Below, piece by piece: positions 1 through 7,571 of a DNA stretch of 38,694 bases (position 1 is its first letter; the number at the start of each line of letters is the position of its first letter). A program made the position numbers and the translations under genes. Location: contig NZ_RQVV01000034.1 in NCBI RefSeq assembly GCF_009295515.1, positions 1-38,694 on the forward strand, given 5' to 3'. The notes under the pieces are model-generated. The model saw nothing but the letters and a program-made list of their open reading frames with translations, made no database searches and had not been told where the DNA came from. Origin of the DNA: Erwinia endophytica. Its GTDB lineage: Bacteria > Pseudomonadota > Gammaproteobacteria > Enterobacterales > Enterobacteriaceae.

Positions 1-12
1 CCGTCAGCTTAA

Positions 13-171
13 TCAATTATATTTACCACGCAATGCGAGTTCACCGTTCGGTTACGACAGATCTATCTTAACAATCGGATTTGCTGCCTGGGTTCCACCA
101 TGAGTAGCAAAGTATTCTGCTGTTGATTGACTTCTAGTCGTTGATATCCATGCATCATTAAGCGCAGTTAT
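13..171 (-). pseudogene. Decayed fragment of a displaced Rhs C-terminal toxin
   Basis: On the minus strand a 39-codon open stretch (171 down to 55) encodes a peptide with the segments TALNDAWISTTRSQSTAEYF and NPIVKIDLS. It is stopped by an in-frame TAA at 52-54, but the same frame continues for 12 more sensible codons (PNGELALRGKYN) to a TGA at 13-15. There is no start codon and a TAA lies directly upstream (172-174). The pattern STTRS followed by AEYFAT and a hydrophobic KIDLS strand resembles the end of ADP-ribosyltransferase-like polymorphic toxins; that resemblance is from memory only. The position, just behind an intact Rhs toxin and immunity gene, fits a displaced Rhs tip. It could also be the end of an unrelated gene. 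Confidence 0.45.
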
Positions 172-201
172 TTAGGAGGTGGTTTAGGGGTGACAATAAA
201 A

Positions 202-235
202 AAGCCAGAAGGATCACGGGGATCGCTTCCGGCTT
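202..235 (-). terminator. Rho-independent terminator ending the T6SS/Rhs operon
   Basis: Arms at 203-214 and 221-234 (AGCCAGAAGGATC against GATCGCTTCCGGCT, with two mismatches or wobbles) form a GC-rich stem with a six-base loop. On the minus strand it is followed by TTTTTTATT, a good U-tract. It lies 14 bp after the stop codon of the immunity gene. On the plus strand the hairpin is followed by ATTTTATT, so it may work in both directions. Confidence 0.75.
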
Positions 236-248
236 ATTTTATTCTGAG

Positions 249-605
249 TTATTCGCCATCATATTCTATTGTTGCTTCAAGGGCACTTCGTAACCAGTTC
301 CAAAAATTATCAAATTCTTGAACGTTTTCATAACCCTCACCCGCAAAGTCGTGAATAATAATGACTCGACCACCTTTGTTCGATTCCCAACAGGCTATGT
401 CATCATTATCTTCCCTTCGGGCAAAAGGGATTAACTCCCTTTTTGGATAACGTTGTTTAACACCCTCATAACGAGTTCTGAGCCTGTCGTTTTCTAAGAT
501 AATCCAGGGATCAAAATCAAGTAACCCTTGCTCAACTATTCTTTTAAACTCAACAGGATATGAGAACCATTGAGGCAATTCATCTTTGTCTAATAATCGA
601 TTCAT
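249..605 (-). CDS. Probable SUKH (SMI1/KNR4-like) immunity protein to the Rhs toxin
   Basis: A protein of 118 residues, acidic, with no signal peptide, so cytoplasmic. It has features of the SUKH superfamily of polymorphic-toxin immunity proteins: a strand ending in LIPFARREDNDDIACWE, then a VIIIHDFAGEG strand and a C-terminal helix rich in aromatic residues (FDNFWNWLRSAL). The ATG at 605 starts one base after the rhs stop codon (607-609); a TTG at 614 in the same frame is an alternative start that would overlap rhs. No strong ribosome binding site is seen, so translation is probably coupled to rhs. It should neutralise the toxin at the C-terminus of the neighbouring Rhs protein, an inference from position. 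Base composition is AT-rich like the toxin-encoding end of rhs, as expected for an exchanged toxin-immunity module. Confidence 0.72.
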   Translation of the reverse strand: MNRLLDKDELPQWFSYPVEFKRIVEQGLLDFDPWIILENDRLRTRYEGVKQRYPKRELIPFARREDNDDIACWESNKGGRVIIIHDFAGEGYENVQEFDNFWNWLRSALEATIEYDGE

Positions 606-606
606 A

Positions 607-3600
607 CTAATCAAGTGACCCTATAATAACTGAACCATTGGGATATCCATTCCTATATCCAGAAGCCTGTTTACCAATTCGTAAATTAATCGCGTCTTGC
701 CACGTAGAAGGAACCTCTTTTTTAGTAGTAAAACGCTCTACAAACTCTTTTGGCAATGAACTGGTACCCTCATGTATTCGGGCTTGTACTTTTATGCCAG
801 CCCTGGATGCGGCTAAAATACGAGTATTATCAATGGTCGTTAATTTACCATCACTCATTCTAACTACATCAACAGGATCACCGGCCCAGCCTTTAGTTTT
901 CATACTATGTGTTAAAACTGCAGCCCCATTTACAGAGCTTTGGCTGAAGCGGATATCTTTCGGATCTAATTCTTTGATTTCAGATTTGAGTGAACATTTA
1001 CTCAACCCCCACGGATCCACCCACCCCAGCGGATTAGGTACGTAAGCATAGGTATTAATCCCACCCGCCAGCCCCACCGGATCCGGCTGGGTAAACCGTC
1101 CTGCCACCGGATCGTAATACCGGAACAGATTGTAGTGAAGACCCGTCTCCCTGTCCAGGTACTGCCCCTGGAAACGCAGGTTCTGCGGCACCGACTGGAA
1201 GCCGCTGGACGTTTCCCGCTCGGTTTCTCCCCACGTCGAGAAACGGCCACGCCAGACCACTTCGCCCCGCTCGTTAGTCATTCGCTGCGGCAGGCCGTTC
1301 AGCTCGGTGTGATACCACAACGTTTCCGACTGGTCACCGAGACTGTCAACCCGCGCTATCGGCTCCCAGCTGCCCTCGCTGTACAGGTAGCGGGTATGGC
1401 GTTCCGGCGTCGCGCTGCTGCTTTCTCCCACCATCCGCAGCCCGCTCCACAGAAAGGTGACGGTCTCCGTTTCTTTGCCATGGCGATGCAGGATTTTGTG
1501 GGTACGACGGCCCAACACATCGTAACGGTACTCCACCCGGCTGAACGCCGGATGCCCCTCAAAGCGGACTTCTACCACACGATGCTCATCGTCATAACTG
1601 AAGTGTTGTTCCACCGCATCCGGACCACTTTTGCGCCAGACCATCCGGCCAAAACCGTCAAAAGCCCAGCGGGCGCCTCTCAGGCGTTGCAACAGGTTAT
1701 GCCAGACAATCTGACCCGGCTTATCCGTCTGGTTTCCGGCCGCATCCCAGCTGAAGTGCTCCTCTTTATACAGCCGCACCTCGCGGGTTACCTGCCCCAC
1801 GGCATCATAACCAAAACGCTGTTGCTGCTGCGCCCACTCCTGCTGGTTGCTGGCGCTGTCCATCACCCGCTGCTGCATCACCTGATCCAGGCGATCCCAG
1901 TGATAACGGCGTTCGAAGACGATACCCCGGCGATCCTCAAAACCACTACGGCGCATCACCACCCTGCCCGCTGGATCGTAACGTGTCTGCTGATTCAACA
2001 GCCCCTGAGTACGCCCCACTTCACGGTGCAGCCGGTCACGCTGATAACCGGCGATCTCCGTCAGTCTGCTCCCCTGCTGCAAATTAACCTGTAGCAGATG
2101 ACCGGTGCCATAGCGCAGACAGTTCACCGACAGACCATCAGGCAGGGTACTGCGGCTCAGGTTACCCAGCGCATCATACTGATGAGAGAACACGCCGCCG
2201 TGGTTTTCCTCACTGAGCAGGTTGCCCAGCGCATCATAAGTCAGGCTGAGGATCTCAACCTCCCTGACCTCATAACCGCCCGCCAGCGCCTGTTGCCAGT
2301 CCGCCAGCGACATCTTTCTGACTTCAACTTTATCTGGATGATAGTGATATTCGGTACGGTTCAGCGCGGTCATTTTTGCCGTCAGCCGGTTCACCACATC
2401 ATATTCAAATTGGGTGGTATGCGGCGCGAGGTTTTCTCCGGTAGCGTTCAGCGGATACTGCGTCACTTCAGCAACATGGCCCAGCGCATCGTAGCGATAG
2501 CTTCTGCGTCGTCCGGCATAATCAGTCTGCGCCAGCAGACGCTGACTGTTATCGTATTCAAACTGCCAGCGTTCGTTATTAGGGTTGATCAACGCGATCA
2601 GGCGACCAAAACGATCGTACTGATAGCGCGTCAGATGCCCCGCAGGATCGGTTTCCGCGACGATCTGTCCCCGGATATTGCGGGTAACCTTGCGCTCAGA
2701 AAAACCGTCGATATTCTCGCCAGTAAGCCTCCCCGCCAGGTCATATTCATACCGGGTTTCACGTCCGTCGGTACGCGTCACACCCCGCAGCCGGCCCGCT
2801 TCACTCCACTGATAGCGTGTGGTGTTTCCTTCCGCATCGGTGCTGACAATCAGGCGACCAGCCCCGTCATACTGTCGGTGACTCTGGTTACCGGAACAGT
2901 CCTCCTCACGCTGGATCTGTCCCCGCGAATTCCACCAGAAGCGGTGCGTATTTTCCAGCGCATCCGTACGGCTCAGCAAGTCACCCTGTCCGTTCCAGCT
3001 GAAACGGGTGGTGCCGCCGAGGGGATCGGTTACCGCCACCACATCACCGGCAGCGTTATACTGGTATTGCCACACTGCGCCGTCCGGCAACACCTCCTTC
3101 AGCGGGAAAGCATAAGACGGATGCCAGCTGGTAATGGTCGTCCGGCCTGCCGGGTCCCGCACCATCGTCAGCCTGGCCCGCTCATCGTAACCATACTCCC
3201 AGACCCTGCCGCCCGGCGCATGGGTCGCCATCAGCAGGTCGCCCTGTTCAGCCCAGCGGTAAGACCAGTGCGCGCCATAGCTGTCGGTATAGTCGGTTAT
3301 GCGGTAAAGCGCATCCCAGCGATGCACCGTCGTGCCGCCGGAAAAACAGGTCACCGTCGCGCTGCGTGCCTGTTCATCAGCGTCGATCAGCCAGTGCTCC
3401 AGACACTCCCGCCGGTCGTCCAGCACCCGGAATTCGTACACCCGCCAGTAACGCGGATCAATCGACGGCTGCCACTGATATTCGACGGTCAGGCCCGAGG
3501 CATAGCTGTGCGACGCCAGCAGATCGCTGGCGCGATCCCAGCTAAAACGACGGGTTTCAATGCCATCGGCATCGTGAACGTCAGTCAGTTGCCCCTGCGA

Positions 3601-5157
3601 GTTATAACCATAACGCACCAGCAGCCGGTGCCCGCCGTCAACCACCTGATGAACCGCAACCAGACGTCCATGCAGTGGTTCATAGCTCAGCCTGACGTCC
3701 AGCGCCTCGTTATCACCCGCGATGCCGACCAGTTGCCCGGCATCATTCCAGCTGAAGTGCTGACTATTCTCATGGCGATCATAGATACGACGGATACGCC
3801 ATTCTCCCTCACGATGAGGGTCCGCCTCGTAAAGATGGAATTCTCCCTGGGCGGTTTGCATGATGATCACGCCCTGCAGGGAGCAGTAAAGCGTGAAGCC
3901 CTCTTCATCAAAATGCACCACATCACCTGGCGTGATTTCCCCCAGCCCCAGCGCCTGGCCGCTGATATCACGCCACAGGAACTGCAACGTGCCATCCTCA
4001 TGACGGAAACGGATCAGCCGGGTTTCAAACGGCATCATCCAGCCGGTACCCAGCATGCCGCTGGTGAGATTGCGGCTGTTGTAAATGCGCTGCCAGTAGA
4101 GTGGAATACGATCTTCCAGCACAAAATCCAGATCGTCCTGGTCTGCGAGGATCTTGGCGCCCGTGGCGTAGTTCACCGGATGCGCGCTCTGTATCGCTTG
4201 TGTGGCGATACCGCCTGCCGCCTCACCCGCCGCATTGGAAGCGATAATACAGCTGATCTGCCGCAATGCCCGGCGGGCGGCGACGCGGGAAAAAAGCTGT
4301 TCCAGCAGCTCCGCGCCTTCTTTACCGATCCCTCCGCCCAGCAGCCCGCCGATAAAATAAGCCAGCGCGTTTTTACCGCTACGGATATCACGCACCACAA
4401 TACTGTCACCGCCAATATTGACACGGGGATGTTCACTGACCTGAATTTTGGCTTCACAGGTACTGCGATCGCCGTTACGTGCCGCAGGATGCCCGTTAAT
4501 CAGGACTTTTTTCGAGCCTTCGGCAAGGAATCCTGCCTGATGGCCCTTACTGCAAACCACCGTGTCCTGGCTGGCCGGGGTGGCATGGGGGCTGGCAGTG
4601 GCGACCGTGGGCTGCACCAGATCGTCATACAGACCGCTGAAAAAATGTTTCACCGCGTCGCCGTTAATGTGGCTGACTTTATCCAGCAGGGTACTGGCAG
4701 CGGCGCCGGGATGGCTGACCGCCGCCGCAATCCCCGCCGCCATCGCCATCGCGCTGTCGAGCAAACCCGGTTCTTTTTCCCCATCCGGCGCGGCTGCGTT
4801 CAGCCAGCCGTGGTCGACTGTTCCCGCCGCACGGGCCGCTGGTTTTCCCATAATGTGCACATTATCTGAGCCACTGGTAATCACCGCGTCAGGTGGCCCG
4901 CGCATCCCTAACATATCCAGCAGGCCATCAACAGCCTCACCCGCCATGTTGCCAATTTTCTCCGGATAACCGGACGCCATCGCCCCGATGGTTAACGCCA
5001 CACCCACGGCGAGCCCTATCCCACTACTGGCGATCAGACCGGCGCCGAACAGGATACCGCCATAAATCGCCCCTTCCACCACCCCGCTCACCAGGTCAGA
5101 CAGCAGCGAACTGTGTACTAAAGGATCGTCTATACGCGCCGCGATCAATTCCGACAT
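607..5157 (-). CDS. prePAAR/PAAR-Rhs T6SS effector with exchangeable C-terminal toxin
   Basis: A polymorphic toxin of 1516 residues that caps the VgrG spike. The N-terminus carries a prePAAR motif (AARIDDPLVHSS, residues 6-17), a hydrophobic segment at about 25-62, PAAR sequence at about 90-260 (NVHIMGKPAA and KKVLINGHPAARNGD with cysteine and histidine residues) and a second hydrophobic stretch at about 265-325. Residues about 330-1350 are YD/RHS repeats that build a toxin-enclosing cocoon. The core ends with two aspartate motifs, DPVGL (1359) and DPWGL (1381), the arrangement of the self-cleaving Rhs aspartyl protease, so the last 131 residues would be released. This tip has strands RFSQSSV, GDPVDVVRM and LTTIDNTRILAASRAGI, like the ParB/sulfiredoxin fold; its activity is unknown. 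The coding sequence for the tip is clearly AT-richer than the core. The start is 3 bp after the Eag chaperone gene. Confidence 0.93.
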   Translation of the reverse strand: MSELIAARIDDPLVHSSLLSDLVSGVVEGAIYGGILFGAGLIASSGIGLAVGVALTIGAMASGYPEKIGNMAGEAVDGLLDMLGMRGPPDAVITSGSDNVHIMGKPAARAAGTVDHGWLNAAAPDGEKEPGLLDSAMAMAAGIAAAVSHPGAAASTLLDKVSHINGDAVKHFFSGLYDDLVQPTVATASPHATPASQDTVVCSKGHQAGFLAEGSKKVLINGHPAARNGDRSTCEAKIQVSEHPRVNIGGDSIVVRDIRSGKNALAYFIGGLLGGGIGKEGAELLEQLFSRVAARRALRQISCIIASNAAGEAAGGIATQAIQSAHPVNYATGAKILADQDDLDFVLEDRIPLYWQRIYNSRNLTSGMLGTGWMMPFETRLIRFRHEDGTLQFLWRDISGQALGLGEITPGDVVHFDEEGFTLYCSLQGVIIMQTAQGEFHLYEADPHREGEWRIRRIYDRHENSQHFSWNDAGQLVGIAGDNEALDVRLSYEPLHGRLVAVHQVVDGGHRLLVRYGYNSQGQLTDVHDADGIETRRFSWDRASDLLASHSYASGLTVEYQWQPSIDPRYWRVYEFRVLDDRRECLEHWLIDADEQARSATVTCFSGGTTVHRWDALYRITDYTDSYGAHWSYRWAEQGDLLMATHAPGGRVWEYGYDERARLTMVRDPAGRTTITSWHPSYAFPLKEVLPDGAVWQYQYNAAGDVVAVTDPLGGTTRFSWNGQGDLLSRTDALENTHRFWWNSRGQIQREEDCSGNQSHRQYDGAGRLIVSTDAEGNTTRYQWSEAGRLRGVTRTDGRETRYEYDLAGRLTGENIDGFSERKVTRNIRGQIVAETDPAGHLTRYQYDRFGRLIALINPNNERWQFEYDNSQRLLAQTDYAGRRRSYRYDALGHVAEVTQYPLNATGENLAPHTTQFEYDVVNRLTAKMTALNRTEYHYHPDKVEVRKMSLADWQQALAGGYEVREVEILSLTYDALGNLLSEENHGGVFSHQYDALGNLSRSTLPDGLSVNCLRYGTGHLLQVNLQQGSRLTEIAGYQRDRLHREVGRTQGLLNQQTRYDPAGRVVMRRSGFEDRRGIVFERRYHWDRLDQVMQQRVMDSASNQQEWAQQQQRFGYDAVGQVTREVRLYKEEHFSWDAAGNQTDKPGQIVWHNLLQRLRGARWAFDGFGRMVWRKSGPDAVEQHFSYDDEHRVVEVRFEGHPAFSRVEYRYDVLGRRTHKILHRHGKETETVTFLWSGLRMVGESSSATPERHTRYLYSEGSWEPIARVDSLGDQSETLWYHTELNGLPQRMTNERGEVVWRGRFSTWGETERETSSGFQSVPQNLRFQGQYLDRETGLHYNLFRYYDPVAGRFTQPDPVGLAGGINTYAYVPNPLGWVDPWGLSKCSLKSEIKELDPKDIRFSQSSVNGAAVLTHSMKTKGWAGDPVDVVRMSDGKLTTIDNTRILAASRAGIKVQARIHEGTSSLPKEFVERFTTKKEVPSTWQDAINLRIGKQASGYRNGYPNGSVIIGSLD

Positions 5158-5160
5158 CGA

Positions 5161-5592
5161 TCAGGCCTCCAGACCAGCAGCGGGCATAAATCCATCTTTG
5201 ATGGCTTGCCAGACCTGCAACGCGGCCGGATCGAAACGGGCCGTCCGGCTGAATGTCAGCGCCATCAGGTGGGTCGCCGTCATCACGACCAGCAGTTTCT
5301 GTACCACCTGCACCCCCTGGTTTTCAAAGCGCATATTCACTTCCCGCGCCGGCAGCCCACCGAACAGGGTGTCTTCGGCCTCATCCGCGGTGAACCTGTT
5401 CATGTCACGTTTTACTTTCGCCAGTTGCTGTTGCAGATAGGCTTCTTCCTGTCCGGCTTTCACCTCCCAGGCGCGGGTCACCACCAGCGTGGCGCGCACG
5501 CCTGGCAGCCTGAGCAGGGTAATGCTTTGATCCTGTACCGCTTCAGGCAGTGGCAGCGTCCCTTCTGACAGGACGTAATTCACTGGGCTCAT
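5161..5592 (-). CDS. eagR: Eag-type (DUF1795/DcrB-like) chaperone for the Rhs effector
   Basis: A protein of 143 residues without a signal peptide. Length, the N-terminal YVLSEGTLPLPEAVQDQSI segment and the alternating strands fit the DUF1795 family of T6SS effector-associated (Eag) chaperones. In known systems these bind the N-terminal transmembrane helices and prePAAR motif of Rhs or similar effectors, keep them soluble in the cytoplasm and help load them on VgrG. Context agrees: its ATG overlaps the vgrG stop by 4 bp and the rhs gene with a prePAAR motif begins 3 bp after its stop, giving a tight vgrG-eagR-rhs loading unit. No unusual features seen. Confidence 0.85.
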   Translation of the reverse strand: MSPVNYVLSEGTLPLPEAVQDQSITLLRLPGVRATLVVTRAWEVKAGQEEAYLQQQLAKVKRDMNRFTADEAEDTLFGGLPAREVNMRFENQGVQVVQKLLVVMTATHLMALTFSRTARFDPAALQVWQAIKDGFMPAAGLEA

Positions 5593-7514
5593 GTGTTGCT
5601 CCCGCTGTCTTTAAAGGCGTTATTGACCTGTTCTTTTATCTCCGCAGGCGTGGGCTGTGGCGCTGCCGCTTTGGCGGGTTGATTAATATTGAGATCCAGC
5701 GTGCCGCCGGTATTGATCTGCCCCTGGCCGGATGCATTGATTTCAACATTGACGCACTGCAGGGAGATGGTGCCATTCGGCATCAGCGTCAGCATGCTGT
5801 CACCGGAGATCAGGCTGATACCTTCCCCGGAGGCCAGCGCAATCCCCCCCTGTACCTGCATCACGTAGTCACTGCCCACCAACTCGCTGCGGGACCACTG
5901 CGTTTTCTGCTCGTAGGCACCGCCGACCGTGCTGCTGAAATTTTTTTGTACCGTGACCGTCTGATCCCCTCCCACGCTGTGGGTCGCATCATTCTTCACC
6001 TGGGTGTCCATGTTCTTCTGCGCCTGCAGCCATACCTGCTCCTCTCCCGCTTTGTCTTCAAAGCGCAGCGCGTTGGCGTTGTCCGGCGAACCGTCTTTCG
6101 TCCGGCTCAAAAAGCCCATCATGGTGGCCGCCGCCGGCAGTTCCCACGGCGGCATGCTGGCGTCGTTATAGACCCGGCCGGTGATTATCGGACGGTCCGG
6201 GTCGCCGTTGATAAAGTCCACCACCACCTCGTCGTTGACCCGCGGGATTTGTACTCCGCCATACCCCTGGCCTGCCCACGCGCTGGAGACCCGCACCCAG
6301 CATGAGCTGGTGTCGTCGCCTTTCGCCAGACGGTCCCAGTGGAACTTCACCTTCACCCGGCCATATTTATCCGTCCAGATTGATTCTCCCTGCGGCCCCA
6401 CCACCTTCGCCGTCTGTGGCCCGTGAGTCCGCGGCCACGCCGTTTTCGGTGACGCGCGGAAAGTAATGCCGGAAGGGATAACCTCTATGGCAATGCTGTG
6501 CTTCGTGCTGCTGTCGCTGCCGCTGGCGTAACGGTTCTCTTCAAAATCGTAGAACGCGCCCGTGGTCAGGTACTCCCCGTTATCGCTGAAGAACGGCGCG
6601 TTGAGCAGCGTAAAGGTGTAACCCGGCGCCAGTCCCAGCGCGGTACCGGCACCGCTGATTTGATGGTGCTCCGCCTGCCACACTTCCTGGCGGATGCGGG
6701 CATAGAACTCGCCGTGACTGTGGTCGACAAAATGTCCCGGCCAGTCGTACACGTCGATGTGTCCCGGCGACGGGGAAACCGGGTTCTGCCGCGCCTGCAG
6801 CATCCACGCGTTCGGCTTGCGGAAGTCGTAATCATCGGTGCTGTAAATCCCCGGCGTCACCGTATCCTGCAGTTCCCACAGGCTGATGCCCTCTTCGCTG
6901 GTGCTGCCGCCCGATGGCGTGACGTGATACGGGATGGTCTCGTAACCCGCAAACGCTTCATGCTGTTGCGCGCTGTCCATCAGCACCAGGGTGTGTTTAT
7001 CCGCCTCATGCCGGAAGAACCAGTAAATCCCCTCCAGCTCCATCAGGCGGCTGATAAAATCAAAGCTGCTCTCCTGATACTGCACGCAGTATTCCCACAC
7101 GCGGTAGCTGCCGGTCAGTTTGTCCTCCACCGTCACGCTGTATTCCGACAGCAGTGTTTTGACTATCTGCGGCACCGTCTGGCTCTGAAATATTCGCAGG
7201 TTGCGGTCGCGTTTCATCGGCCACAGGTCCGGCTCCATCACCAGACTGTAGACCGCATAACGCGTCCCGTTCAGCTCCTGGCTGTACACCCTGACCTGGG
7301 TGATTTTACCGTTCAGGTAACGCATACCCGCCAGCGTCTGGGTGGGGATGGCGACCGTCACCGGCTGACCAAGCAGTGACTTACGGTCAATGCGCGCATC
7401 GGTGCTCAGCAACTCAACAGTGATTGCAAAGGAATCGGATAGCTTTTCCTCGCCGCTCAGTCTCCAGAACAGCAGGCCGTCCATCGGCAGTTGTACAGTA
7501 ATACGATCAAACAT
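5589..7514 (-). CDS. vgrG: TssI/VgrG spike protein
   Basis: A protein of 641 residues forming the trimeric tip of the Hcp tube. The N-terminal two thirds match the gp27-like part (FDRITVQLP at the start, YCVQYQESSFDFISRLMELEG in the middle). The gp5/OB-fold part includes HWDRLAKGDD, CWVRVSSAWAGQGYG and NDEVVVDFINGDPDRPIITG, and the C-terminus is the repetitive beta-helix needle. The last about 25 residues form a short A/P-rich tail and a helix (PAEIKEQVNNAFKD), with no effector domain, so its cargo should be the separate Rhs protein. The ATG at 7514 has GGGA eight bases upstream and gives the typical VgrG start; an in-frame start 39 bp earlier lacks such support. Confidence 0.96.
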   Translation of the reverse strand: MFDRITVQLPMDGLLFWRLSGEEKLSDSFAITVELLSTDARIDRKSLLGQPVTVAIPTQTLAGMRYLNGKITQVRVYSQELNGTRYAVYSLVMEPDLWPMKRDRNLRIFQSQTVPQIVKTLLSEYSVTVEDKLTGSYRVWEYCVQYQESSFDFISRLMELEGIYWFFRHEADKHTLVLMDSAQQHEAFAGYETIPYHVTPSGGSTSEEGISLWELQDTVTPGIYSTDDYDFRKPNAWMLQARQNPVSPSPGHIDVYDWPGHFVDHSHGEFYARIRQEVWQAEHHQISGAGTALGLAPGYTFTLLNAPFFSDNGEYLTTGAFYDFEENRYASGSDSSTKHSIAIEVIPSGITFRASPKTAWPRTHGPQTAKVVGPQGESIWTDKYGRVKVKFHWDRLAKGDDTSSCWVRVSSAWAGQGYGGVQIPRVNDEVVVDFINGDPDRPIITGRVYNDASMPPWELPAAATMMGFLSRTKDGSPDNANALRFEDKAGEEQVWLQAQKNMDTQVKNDATHSVGGDQTVTVQKNFSSTVGGAYEQKTQWSRSELVGSDYVMQVQGGIALASGEGISLISGDSMLTLMPNGTISLQCVNVEINASGQGQINTGGTLDLNINQPAKAAAPQPTPAEIKEQVNNAFKDSGSNT

Positions 7515-7571
7515 AATGAGTTCCCGGACAGGCAACACCCGACCATTAATCACCGGGTGTATTGAGGAAGA

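Noticed and set aside
1135-2094. A 319-codon plus-strand open frame opposite rhs
   Set aside because: Same cause: shadow of the repeat-rich Rhs coding strand; all Rhs motifs are in the minus-strand frame.
2098-4869. A 923-codon open frame on the plus strand opposite rhs
   Set aside because: It is the antisense shadow of the GC-rich Rhs core, has no ribosome binding site and reads as low-information Arg/Pro/His-rich sequence.
6498-7379. A 293-codon plus-strand open frame opposite vgrG
   Set aside because: VgrG domains are continuous on the minus strand; this frame shows no recognisable motif.
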